Origin: DASUKL01 sp036278755
GTDB taxonomy: Bacteria > Chloroflexota > Limnocylindria > Limnocylindrales > CSP1-4
DNA length: 26,773 nt
Direction: 5' to 3'
NCBI GenBank assembly: GCA_036278755.1
Contig: DASUKL010000086.1
Coordinates: 1-26,773 of the forward strand
Part shown: in pieces, positions 1 to 8,750 of the stretch
Numbering within the stretch: the stretch's first letter is position 1
How the letters are laid out: the number at the start of each line of letters is the position of its first letter
Notes under the pieces: model-generated
What the model saw: only the letters and a program-made list of their open reading frames with translations
Told to the model about the DNA's origin: nothing
The model's database searches: none
Made by a program: the position numbers and the translations under genes

Positions 1-666
1 GCGGCCGTCCTCGCCCGCATCGCCACGGCCTGCCAGCGGAGCGGCCGCGACCCCTCCGCAGTGGCCCTGGTGGCCGTCTCGAAGACCGTGCCCGCCACCC
101 GCCTGCGGGCCGCCGTGGCGGCCGGCCTCACGACCCTCGGCGAGAACCGCGTCCAGGAGCTGGCGGGCAAGGCGGCGCTCCTCGATGGCGTGGACTGGCA
201 CCTCATCGGCCACCTGCAGGCCAACAAGGCTCGCCTTGCCGTCGGGCTGTGCTCGGCCATCGAGTCGGTCGACTCGCTGGACCTGGCCCGCCGCCTCTCC
301 CGGCTGAGCCTGGAGGTCCGAGCCGCGGGCGCCGGCCCCCTGCCGATCTACCTCCAGGTCAACGTCGATGCCGATCCGGCCAAGAGCGGCTTTGTCCCGA
401 CCGTGCTGGAGCGTGACCTGGCGGCGCTGTGCGACCTGCCCGGCCTGCGGGTCGCGGGGCTCATGACCGTGGGTCGGCTCGTGGCCGGGGCAGAGGAGGC
501 CCGCCCGACCTTCGTCGCCCTGCGGGACCTGAGCCAGCGCCTGGGGGCTCGGGAGCCGCGGCTCGGGCCCGGACTGTCGATGGGGATGAGCGCCGACTTC
601 GAAGTCGCGGTGGAGGAGGGGGCGACCCTGGTACGGGTGGGGCAAGCCATCTTCGGGCCGCGTTGA
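1..666 (+). CDS. YggS/PROSC-family pyridoxal phosphate homeostasis protein, 5' end missing
   Basis: This is a cytosolic PLP-binding protein of the alanine-racemase N-terminal-domain fold. The family buffers vitamin B6 and has no firmly established enzymatic reaction. The frame is open from base 1, so the start lies outside the window; 221 residues are visible against a usual 225-240. Visible family motifs are GRDP followed by VALVAVSK, whose lysine (visible residue 28) is the expected PLP Schiff-base lysine, then GENRVQEL, WHLIGHLQANKA, LQVNVDADPAKSGF, GLMTVG and the C-terminal phosphate-binding stretch LSMGMSADFEVAVEEGAT. In many bacteria yggS sits near cell-division genes, but nothing to the left can be checked here. 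The stop codon TGA (664-666) lies inside the -35 box of the tRNA promoter. The family call is very secure. Confidence 0.95.
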   Translation, partial: AAVLARIATACQRSGRDPSAVALVAVSKTVPATRLRAAVAAGLTTLGENRVQELAGKAALLDGVDWHLIGHLQANKARLAVGLCSAIESVDSLDLARRLSRLSLEVRAAGAGPLPIYLQVNVDADPAKSGFVPTVLERDLAALCDLPGLRVAGLMTVGRLVAGAEEARPTFVALRDLSQRLGAREPRLGPGLSMGMSADFEVAVEEGATLVRVGQAIFGPR

Positions 667-692
667 CGGTCGCGCGGTCGGGCCTCGATAAT
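663..692 (+). promoter_or_regulatory. Sigma-70-type promoter for tRNA-Val
   Basis: TTGACG (663-668) and GATAAT (687-692) are separated by 18 bp, close to the vegetative consensus. Transcription would start around 698-700, just before the mature tRNA at 703. The -35 box overlaps the stop codon of the preceding gene. Confidence 0.75.
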
Positions 693-702
693 CGGGCCTC
701 GG

Positions 703-778
703 GGGCGATTGGCTCAGTGGTTAGAGCACTCGGTTCACATCCGAGGGGTCACTGGTTCGAATCCAGTATCGCCCACCA
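703..778 (+). tRNA. tRNA-Val (anticodon CAC), CCA encoded
   Basis: A complete cloverleaf can be folded by hand. The acceptor stem is GGGCGAT (703-709) with ATCGCCC (768-774). The D stem is GCTC (712-715) with GAGC (724-727). The anticodon stem is CTCGG (729-733) with CCGAG (741-745), around loop TTCACAT, giving anticodon CAC at 736-738. The variable loop is 5 nt. The T stem is ACTGG (751-755) with CCAGT (763-767), around TTCGAAT. The discriminator is A775 and the 3' CCA is encoded at 776-778. All stems pair perfectly. It reads the valine codon GUG. Confidence 0.97.
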
Positions 779-827
779 CCGTCCCACGATCGAGGATCCC
801 GTGTCAGGACGGCCCACGGCCGTGTAA

Positions 828-849
828 ACGCCGGAGGCCGGTCCGGCGT
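828..849 (+). terminator. GC-rich hairpin downstream of tRNA-Val
   Basis: ACGCCGG (828-834) and CCGGCGT (843-849) form a perfect 7-bp stem with an 8-nt loop. There is no T-run, so this is only a possible terminator or processing structure. It would hide the GGAGG at 833-837, which argues against an ATG at 853 being the main start of the next gene. Confidence 0.35.
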
Positions 850-882
850 CGGATGGTCGTGGAGCATGAGCTAGGGGCGCTC

Positions 883-1368
883 GTGAGCGAGCCGCGGACC
901 TTCACCCAGGACCGTCTCGACCGCGTCGCCGAGCGCTGCTATCGCGAGCGGGCTACCCACCTCTACGGCTACGGGCGACGGCTGGGGCTCGACCCGCCGA
1001 CAGCCGAGGAGGCCGTGCAGGAGGCGTTCGTCCGCCTCCTCCGCGAGCGCGTCGTGCCGCCCGAACCCGAGGCCTGGCTCTTCCGGGTCGTCCACAACCT
1101 GGCCATGGACCGCCATCGTCAGGCAGCCCGGCAGCTGCGGGCCGTGCCGATCGAGACGGCCATCGCCGAGGCCGACATCGAAGCGGCCGCCGTCTGGGAG
1201 GAGGTCGACCGCCTGCCCGAGCGGCAGCGAGCCTCGGTCTACCTGCGCTATCGGGCCGACCTCGACTTCGCGACCATCGCCCGCGTCCTCGACATCTCCG
1301 AGAGCGGGGCCCGGGCCAACGTCTTCCGCGCCCTCGAGCGCCTGCGTGAACGGATGGTGGAACGATGA
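883..1368 (+). CDS. RNA polymerase sigma-70-family factor (ECF-like)
   Basis: This is a small sigma factor with only regions 2 and 4. Region 2 is the stretch around YGYGRRLGLDPPTAEEAVQE to WLFRVVHNLAMDRHR, where the last part is the typical 2.3/2.4 promoter-melting and -10 recognition segment. Region 4 begins at VDRLPERQRASVYLRYRADL and continues into a helix-turn-helix (FATIARVLDISESGARANVF) that would read the -35 box. From GTG 883 the protein is about 161 residues. That start is preferred because AGGGG (873-877) lies 5 nt upstream; ATG 853 in the same frame is an alternative adding 10 residues. Its stop overlaps the start of the next gene (ATGA), so the two are translationally coupled. The next gene encodes a single-pass membrane protein, the usual arrangement of a sigma/anti-sigma pair. 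Target genes cannot be told from the sequence. Confidence 0.88.
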   Translation: MSEPRTFTQDRLDRVAERCYRERATHLYGYGRRLGLDPPTAEEAVQEAFVRLLRERVVPPEPEAWLFRVVHNLAMDRHRQAARQLRAVPIETAIAEADIEAAAVWEEVDRLPERQRASVYLRYRADLDFATIARVLDISESGARANVFRALERLRERMVER

Positions 1369-2249
1369 ACCGAGCGAGGGGATCGAGCGACAGTGACGCC
1401 GGCGCCAGCGGCCTCGACCTCGAGGCCATCCTCCGCCTGGGCGACCCCGAGGAACGAGGCTGGGTGCCGCCGGAGTTCGACGTGATCCGAGCTCGAGCCA
1501 CGGTCCTGAGCCCGGTGGTGGCCGGACGCCGCGGGCCGCGGGGCGGTCCACCGTCGGCCGGCTCGCGACGGCGCCGGCTCGTCACCTGGGTCCTGGCGGC
1601 GGCCGCGGTCGTGGTTGCCCTGGCGCTGGTGGTCGGTATCGTGCTGCCGTCGCTGCCGAGAGCCGGCGTCGGCGGGCAGTCATCCGCGAGCAGCACCCGA
1701 TCACCCGGCGCCACGACCTCCCCGGCGCCCACCCCGACGCTCTCGGCCGCCGATCTGGCCGCCGCGGCCCGAGCCCTCGGCGTACCCAAGGATCGAGTCG
1801 TGCCCACCGAGGACGGCGCTGTGGCCGTCCGCCTCGGTGATGGCCAGATCCAGCTCGTCCTCGCCCAGCGGTCGGCCGGCTCGTGGCAAGCCGCCGTCAT
1901 CGGCACCACGGCGTCGCTCGCCGGCCCGGCCGAGGCGTCCGCCACGCCGCATCTGGGTAGCTCGGCCACGGCCCTGCTGTGCGCCCATCCATCCCTGGTC
2001 CGGACCGGCTACATCTATGGCTCGGTCTACCTTGATGACGGGACCCAGCTGCAGCTCGTGCCCGGCCCAGCCATCGGCGGCCAGGTCGAGGATCAGCTCT
2101 ACGTCTTCGCGCTGACCAACGCTACGGTGGGGACCGAGGAGTCTGCCGTGGGCCCAGGCCCCGGGCCAGCGCACCTCCCCCAGGGGATCCCTCCGGGGAC
2201 GTTCGCCAGCGACCGGTTCGGGCCGGCGGTTGCTTGCCTCGCGCCGTAG
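1365..2249 (+). CDS. Single-pass membrane protein, probable anti-sigma factor
   Basis: The protein has 294 residues. A cytosolic N-terminus of about 70 residues ends in a basic stretch (GSRRRRL). One transmembrane helix follows (about 72-94, rich in Ala/Val/Leu), then a Ser/Thr/Pro linker (about 100-126) and an extracytoplasmic domain of about 165 residues with two cysteines. It starts at the ATG that overlaps the sigma-factor stop. A cytosolic head, one membrane span and an outside domain, co-translated with a sigma factor, fits a membrane anti-sigma factor. The N-terminus lacks an obvious zinc-binding HxxxCxxC motif, so it is not a classical ZAS-type anti-sigma and the role rests mainly on position. 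It could instead be a membrane protein of unknown function. Confidence 0.7.
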   Translation: MNRARGSSDSDAGASGLDLEAILRLGDPEERGWVPPEFDVIRARATVLSPVVAGRRGPRGGPPSAGSRRRRLVTWVLAAAAVVVALALVVGIVLPSLPRAGVGGQSSASSTRSPGATTSPAPTPTLSAADLAAAARALGVPKDRVVPTEDGAVAVRLGDGQIQLVLAQRSAGSWQAAVIGTTASLAGPAEASATPHLGSSATALLCAHPSLVRTGYIYGSVYLDDGTQLQLVPGPAIGGQVEDQLYVFALTNATVGTEESAVGPGPGPAHLPQGIPPGTFASDRFGPAVACLAP

Positions 2250-2343
2250 CGGCCGCGCGGGTCCGCCGGATCGGCCACGCATCGGCCACCCGTGCACGCG
2301 GTCCGCTCCCATCGGCTTCCCGTGGGCTTCGCCTGCCGGGACG

Positions 2344-2372
2344 ACACCGTGCCCCGCCTTCCTGGGTATGCT
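2344..2372 (+). promoter_or_regulatory. Possible promoter with -10 TATGCT for the ABC ATPase
   Basis: TATGCT (2367-2372) ends 10 nt before ATG 2383. A weak -35 candidate GACACC lies about 17 bp upstream (2344-2349). The transcript leader would be very short, although GGAGG (2375-2379) is still present. Only the -10 box is convincing. Confidence 0.4.
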
Positions 2373-2382
2373 CGGGAGGCCT

Positions 2383-3201
2383 ATGCCCCAGCCTGGCCCC
2401 GAGCCTCTGCCGCCGTCCGTCGTGCGCCTGTCCGGCGTCAGCGTCCGCATCGGTGGCCGGACGATCCTCGATGGCATCGATCTCGACGTCCGACCCGGCC
2501 AGCGCTGGGTCATCCTGGGCCCCAACGGTTCGGGCAAGACGACGATCCTGCGGATCGCCGGCGGCTACCTCCATCCGACCCGCGGCACGGTGGAGCTGCT
2601 CGGCGGGCGCCTGGGGGCCGTCGACGTCTCCGCCCTGCGGGCACGGATCGGCCAGGCGGGTCCCGCCATCCGAGCCCTCGTCCGCGATCGGACCCGGGTC
2701 GAGGCGCTCGTCGCCGGTGGCCTGAGCGGGGTCACCGACCCGGCCTACCGCCGACCCACGGCCGCTCAACTGGAGCGGGCCCGCGAGGCCCTGACGGCCG
2801 TGGGCTGCGCCGCCCTGGCCGAGCGTCCCGTGGGCAGCCTCTCCACCGGGGAGCAGCAACGCGTCGGGCTGGCCCGGGCGCTCGTCGCCGGCCCCGACCT
2901 GCTGCTCCTCGACGAGCCCTTCGCCGGCCTCGACCTGGCCGGTCGCGAGGCCCTCGTGGCGACCCTCACCTGCCTGGCCGCTCGAGCCCGACCGTGGGCC
3001 GTCCTCCTCGTCGTCCACAACCTGGAAGAGATCCCGAACGGCTTCGACCATGCCGCGCTCCTCGACGACGGCCGCCTCGTGGCCGCCGGCCCGCTGGCCG
3101 AAAGCCTCACCGAGGCTCGCCTCTCGGAGGCCTTCGGGCTCGACCTGGAGGTCGGCTCGCGAGACGGCCGCCACGCTGCCAGGGCCCGCCGACCGGCCTG
3201 A
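2383..3201 (+). CDS. ABC transporter ATP-binding protein, stand-alone
   Basis: This is a cytosolic nucleotide-binding subunit of 272 residues. The Walker A motif GPNGSGKTT is at residues 46-54, followed by the signature LSTGEQQR, Walker B LLLLDEP, the D-loop region FAGLDLAGRE and the switch histidine in VVHN. All catalytic elements are intact. The overall pattern (RWVILGPNGSGKTTILRIAG, then FDHAALLDDGRLVAAG) resembles the single-domain YlmA/ModF-like branch of ABC ATPases, often linked to metal or molybdate uptake; this subfamily call is tentative. No permease or binding protein is adjacent, so its partner must be elsewhere. ATG 2383 has GGAGG 3 nt upstream. An in-frame ATG at 2368 would add five residues. 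Confidence 0.88.
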   Translation: MPQPGPEPLPPSVVRLSGVSVRIGGRTILDGIDLDVRPGQRWVILGPNGSGKTTILRIAGGYLHPTRGTVELLGGRLGAVDVSALRARIGQAGPAIRALVRDRTRVEALVAGGLSGVTDPAYRRPTAAQLERAREALTAVGCAALAERPVGSLSTGEQQRVGLARALVAGPDLLLLDEPFAGLDLAGREALVATLTCLAARARPWAVLLVVHNLEEIPNGFDHAALLDDGRLVAAGPLAESLTEARLSEAFGLDLEVGSRDGRHAARARRPA

Positions 3202-3260
3202 GGGCCCCGATCCGGCCCGGACCTTCGGCCGGGACCCACTGGCTCGCCGCCCTGACCGGA

Positions 3261-3452
3261 GTGGGCCAGTCCGTCGCCGGCGCGACTTCATCCGATCCGG
3301 GATCCAGCGGCAGCCCTGACGCGACCGCCACGCCGGACCCGACGAAGACCCCCAAGCCCACCAAGACGCCGAAGGCGACGAAGTCACCGAAGCCGAGCAA
3401 GACGCCGAAGGCGACCAAGTCACCGAAGCCGACGAAGACGCCGAAGGGCTGA
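3261..3452 (+). CDS. Short Lys-Thr-Pro-repeat reading frame, possibly a gene remnant
   Basis: This frame encodes at most 63 residues from the only usable start, GTG 3261. It runs through a Ser/Gly/Asp linker (SSDPGSSGSPDATATPDP) into six consecutive 6-residue repeats of the type TKTPKP/TKSPKA, then stops at 3450-3452. No ribosome site precedes the GTG. Tails of this kind are common at the ends of secreted or cell-wall-associated proteins. Here the N-terminal part that would carry a signal peptide or domain is missing. It may be a small basic peptide, or the surviving tail of a gene whose front was lost. No function can be assigned. Confidence 0.3.
   Translation: MGQSVAGATSSDPGSSGSPDATATPDPTKTPKPTKTPKATKSPKPSKTPKATKSPKPTKTPKG
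3342..3449 (+). repeat. Six tandem 18-bp repeats encoding Lys-Thr-Pro hexapeptides
   Basis: Units start at 3342, 3360, 3378, 3396, 3414 and 3432. Each encodes (T/S)K(T/S)PK followed by P, A or G. Alternate units are more alike (for example 3360 with 3396, and 3378 with 3414), indicating a 36-bp duplication of an 18-bp pair. Confidence 0.9.
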
Positions 3453-3550
3453 CGCGCCGGCCCCGCCGCGGGCGCGGCCGCCCTGGCCCGTCAGGTCATT
3501 CCGGCGCCCGCGGTCCCTGAGGCCTCGGTCGTGGCGATCGACTCCCGTCC

Positions 3551-3580
3551 TGGCCAAACACGTCGCCCACGGCGCCTTAT
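3551..3580 (+). repeat. TGGCCARACA...TTAT element, copy A
   Basis: The 30-bp copy begins TGGCCAAACA and ends CCTTAT. It is the most diverged of three copies in this gene-free region. Confidence 0.5.
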
Positions 3581-3622
3581 CTCGGTCGCATCCGAGGTGG
3601 AGAGTCCTGAAGGACCCGCCCG

Positions 3623-3653
3623 TGGCCAGACAGGTGCGGAATCGCGGTGTTAT
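3623..3653 (+). repeat. TGGCCARACA...TTAT element, copy B
   Basis: The 31-bp copy begins TGGCCAGACA and ends TGTTAT. Its middle (GTGCGGAATCG) is nearly the same as the plus-strand middle of copy C (GTGCCGAATCG). Confidence 0.5.
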
Positions 3654-3813
3654 ATCCGACCGGATCCAGGTCCTCGCCTCCGGATCTTCCGGATCGGCCT
3701 CGATCGCGGCCATACGCGCGCTGGGCGGACCATATGGCCACGGATCCGGCTCGAACGGGGCTCGAGGAGGCTCCAGGGTGGCCAATGCACCGTGGTCGTC
3801 GAAGGGCCCAGGC

Positions 3814-3844
3814 ATAAGGGTGCCGAATCGACACTGTTTGGCCA
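3814..3844 (-). repeat. TGGCCARACA...TTAT element, copy C (inverted)
   Basis: Read on the minus strand, this copy begins TGGCCAAACA and ends CCCTTAT, 31 bp. Its core GTGCCGAATCGACAC (3820-3834, plus) is an imperfect palindrome with 7-bp arms and one mismatch around a central A, a shape like a regulator-binding site or a small hairpin. Confidence 0.5.
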
Positions 3845-3848
3845 GGGG

Positions 3849-3971
3849 GCGGGGCGAGGGGTCCGATCCGGGACTGCGGGGCCGGATCCGGGGCTGAAGG
3901 GGTTCAGGGAGGCGGGGCGAGGGGTCCGATCCGGGGCCAAAGGGGTTCAGGGAGGAGGGGCGAGGGGCTCC
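3849..3971. repeat. Overlapping GC-rich direct repeats
   Basis: A 24-bp block ending GGTCCGATCCGGG is identical at 3849-3872 and 3912-3935 (63-bp spacing). A block ending GGGGTTCAGGGAGG occurs at 3885-3912 and 3928-3955 with two mismatches (43-bp spacing), and the 43-bp period continues weakly to 3971. Confidence 0.8.
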
Positions 3972-4012
3972 GAGGCCCCGACCGTCCGGATCGGGCGAAC
4001 GACCCGCCCCGT

Positions 4013-6838
<2,826 letters not shown>

Positions 6839-6930
6839 CGTCGGGCCTCCATGGCGCGCTGCGCGGGCCTGGTCGGCGCCTGACGGGAGTGCCCGCCTCG
6901 GGTCGAAGAGTGGCTGGATCTACGAGGTCG

Positions 6931-6936
6931 AGTATA
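6931..6936 (-). promoter_or_regulatory. -10 box TATACT for acnA
   Basis: On the minus strand TATACT lies here, which would start an RNA near 6924 and leave a leader of about 85 nt before the acnA ATG. No good -35 box is visible at 16-18 bp, so it may need an activator. It shares a 122-bp intergenic region with the promoter of the plus-strand gene. Confidence 0.45.
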
Positions 6937-6948
6937 CGCCCGGTCTGG

Positions 6949-6954
6949 CAGGAT
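6949..6954 (+). promoter_or_regulatory. -10 box CAGGAT, near-leaderless start of the DUF2520-type gene
   Basis: CAGGAT is followed by 6 nt and then ATG 6961, spacing expected for a leaderless mRNA. No ribosome site is present. The surrounding 20 bp closely match the sequence before ATG 7946. Confidence 0.4.
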
Positions 6955-6960
6955 GGGCCG

Positions 6961-8016
6961 ATGCAGGCGTCGATGCAGCCGCCCCAGCCACCGTCCCAGC
7001 CGCCCCGGCCGCACGTCCACCCCCACGCCCGAACCGACGACGATCCCGATGCCCCGCCCCGCCTGGGCATCGTCGGCGGAGGCTCCGTCGGCCGGACCCT
7101 GGCCCGGGCCTTCGCCGCCGCCGGCTGGCCGGTCGTGGCCGGCGCCAGCCGGAGCGAGTCCGGTCGGGCGGCCCTGGCTGCGGCCGTGCCCGGGATGCTG
7201 CTCTTCCCGGAGGCGGCGGCGGTCCTCGACGAGGTCGAGATCTGCATCCTGACCGTGCCCGACGATGCCATCGCTGCCGTGGCCGGCGGGCTGCGCCTGT
7301 ATGGCGGCCAGGCCCTCGTCCACACCAGCGGGCTGCTCGAGTCGACGGTCCTCGAGCCGGCCATGGCGGCTGGGACCCTCAAGGGCAGCTTCCACCCCCT
7401 GGTCGCCTTCGCCCATCCGGATCGGGCCCTGGCCGCCCTGCCCGGGGCGACCATCGCCGTCGAGGGCGACGCGCCCCTGGTGCCGCTGCTCGGCCAACTG
7501 GCGGAGGCCATCGGCGGCCAGCCTGTCAGCCTGCCTCCGGGCGCCAAGCCGGCCTACCATGCCGCGGCCGTGCTGGCCGCCGGGGGCCTGATCGGCCTCT
7601 ACGAGGCCATCGTCGCCCTGGGCCGGGGAGCGGGCCTCGACGAGGCGGCCGCCCTGGCCGTCTACGCCCCGCTCTCGCGCCAGGCCCTGGCCGATGCTCA
7701 GGCCCTGGGCGTCGCTGCGGCCCTCACCGGCCCCATCGTGCGCGGCGATGTGGGAACCCTGCGGGCCCACCTCGAGGCGCTGCGCAGCCGAGCCCCCGCG
7801 GCTCTCGACGTCTACCGTGCTGTGGCCGCCCAGGAGCTCGTCCTGGCCGTCCGCCGCGGGGCCCTCGATGACCGGCGCGCGGCGGCCCTGGCGACCCTGC
7901 TCGGCGGCCGCTTGCAGGGCGCCGGCGATTCGGTAGCATGGACGGATGCAGAGCAACCTCGTGGCCATCCGGGGGACGCGGCCGCGGACCTGCTTCCCCC
8001 GCCCGACGGCCCGTGA
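6961..8016 (+). CDS. Rossmann-like NAD(P)-binding oxidoreductase, DUF2520 family
   Basis: This 351-residue soluble protein has an N-terminal dinucleotide-binding fold: LGIVGGGSVGRTLARAF (about 35-51), where the Gly-rich loop binds the cofactor, then CILTVPDDAI and HTSGLL. GSFHPLVAF and the helical C-terminal region (KPAYHAAAVLAAGGLIGLYE) are typical of the two-domain DUF2520 family, related to ketopantoate reductase and F420-dependent NADP reductases. The substrate is unknown, though family members are often found near pantothenate (panC/panB) genes; none are here. The first 33 residues are an odd Pro/Gln/His-rich extension, and the last 30 or so are also extra. The start at ATG 6961 fits the -10 box just upstream; an ATG at 6973 is possible. 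Confidence 0.85.
   Translation: MQASMQPPQPPSQPPRPHVHPHARTDDDPDAPPRLGIVGGGSVGRTLARAFAAAGWPVVAGASRSESGRAALAAAVPGMLLFPEAAAVLDEVEICILTVPDDAIAAVAGGLRLYGGQALVHTSGLLESTVLEPAMAAGTLKGSFHPLVAFAHPDRALAALPGATIAVEGDAPLVPLLGQLAEAIGGQPVSLPPGAKPAYHAAAVLAAGGLIGLYEAIVALGRGAGLDEAAALAVYAPLSRQALADAQALGVAAALTGPIVRGDVGTLRAHLEALRSRAPAALDVYRAVAAQELVLAVRRGALDDRRAAALATLLGGRLQGAGDSVAWTDAEQPRGHPGDAAADLLPPPDGP
7912..7939 (+). promoter_or_regulatory. Promoter inside the end of the DUF2520-type gene
   Basis: TTGCAG (7912-7917), a 16-bp spacer and TAGCAT (7934-7939) make a good sigma-70-type promoter. ATG 7946 follows 6 nt after the -10 box. It could drive the Arg-rich frame at 7946, or the NUDIX and glycine-cleavage genes behind it. 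Confidence 0.5.
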
Positions 8017-8257
8017 TCGGGAACGCAGCCTGGGGCTGCGCCGCCCGACCATGACCCGCGCTCCGCGGACCGCGGTCGCGGCCGGCGACGGTGCGCCGCG
8101 GGCCCTCGCGGCGGCCCTCCGGCCGCGGCGGGCCACGATCGCCGCAGGGCCGCGGACGGGCTGGACGATCGCCCGCCGCGGGTCGCCCATGACCTGGTCC
8201 CGGGCCGCTGCACCGCGGGGGGTCCGCGGCCGCGCCGGCTCGCCGTGGCCCGCCTGA
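7946..8257 (+). CDS. Doubtful Arg/Ala/Pro-rich small protein
   Basis: This encodes 103 residues of very basic, low-complexity sequence with no recognised domain. In its favour, the ATG sits 6 nt after a good promoter -10 box, and in the stretch not shared with other genes (8017-8244) this frame has the GC-richest third codon position, by hand count about 90%. Against it, the amino-acid mix is what random GC-rich DNA gives, it overlaps the end of the DUF2520-type gene by 71 bp and the NUDIX start by 13 bp, and no ribosome site is visible. The stretch 8017-8244 is otherwise only a string of CCGCGG-like motifs. It might be a leader or an untranslated region rather than a gene. Confidence 0.3.
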   Translation: MQSNLVAIRGTRPRTCFPRPTARDRERSLGLRRPTMTRAPRTAVAAGDGAPRALAAALRPRRATIAAGPRTGWTIARRGSPMTWSRAAAPRGVRGRAGSPWPA

Positions 8258-8745
8258 GACACGGTCTACCAGGCTCCTCGCGGCGCGGGCGGGCCACCTC
8301 CGCTGGCGGCATCGTGGTGCGGGTCATCGAAGGATCCCGGGAGATCACCCTGGGCCAGCGGCGGCGAGCCCGCGATGGCCTGACCTGGGTGCTACCCAAG
8401 GGCACCGTGGAGGCCGGCGAGACGTTCGAGGAAACCGCGGTCCGCGAAGTGGCCGAGGAGACGGGCCTCGAGGTCCGGGCCCTGGAGCCGCTGGGCTCCA
8501 TCGGCTACACCTTCACGGCCGAGGGCCGGCGCATCGACAAGACGGTCCACTTCTACCTCATGGAGCCGCTGGGCGGCGACCTGTCGCAGCACGACCACGA
8601 GTTCGAGGCGGTGCGCTGGGTTCCGCTCCTCGACGCGCCGGGGATCATGAGCCACGAGACGGAACGGGCGGTGCTGGCCCGCGCCCTGCCGGCCATCGAG
8701 CGGCGCTGGCCGCTGCCCGCGCGGGCAGCCGACGAGCTGGCCTGA
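8245..8745 (+). CDS. NUDIX hydrolase
   Basis: This is a 166-residue cytosolic pyrophosphohydrolase that cleaves nucleoside diphosphates linked to another group. The complete Nudix box lies at residues 53-75: G-x5-E (GTVEAGE), then REVAEETGL, which supplies the metal-binding glutamates. The preceding TSAGGIVVR, WVLPKGTVEAGE and the later KTVHFYLMEPLGGD resemble diadenosine-polyphosphate (Ap4A)-type or MutT-like members, but the substrate is not settled. GTG 8245 is the only start in frame after the preceding in-frame stop, but no ribosome site is seen. The stop is 5 nt before gcvT, so it may be the first gene of the glycine-cleavage operon. Confidence 0.92.
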   Translation: MARLRHGLPGSSRRGRATSAGGIVVRVIEGSREITLGQRRRARDGLTWVLPKGTVEAGETFEETAVREVAEETGLEVRALEPLGSIGYTFTAEGRRIDKTVHFYLMEPLGGDLSQHDHEFEAVRWVPLLDAPGIMSHETERAVLARALPAIERRWPLPARAADELA

Positions 8746-8750
8746 AGCTC

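Larger units (their letters stand above)
3453..4012. other. Gene-free stretch with short repeats
   Basis: No reading frame here has a ribosome site, a domain or the GC-rich third position typical of neighbouring genes. The stretch is visibly richer in A and T than its surroundings between about 3540 and 3845. It holds three copies of a 30-31 bp element (3551, 3623, 3814) and, at 3849-3971, direct repeats built on GGTCCGATCCGGG and GGGGTTCAGGGAGG. It lies between a plus-strand frame and the 3' end of aconitase (minus), so it should receive terminators from both sides. GGGGC/GCCCC at 3964-3979 is a possible one. Confidence 0.6.

Noticed and set aside
853..882. ATG 853 as the sigma-factor start
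   Set aside because: The nearest ribosome-like GGAGG (833-837) is 15 nt away and buried in a hairpin. GTG 883 has AGGGG at 5 nt. It remains possible.
3622..3897. A 91-codon plus-strand frame in the gene-free region
   Set aside because: It overlaps repeat copies B and C, has no ribosome site, and its third-position composition does not match real genes here.
3849..3971. CRISPR array
   Set aside because: The direct repeats overlap one another at two different spacings, have no unique spacers, and no cas genes are present.
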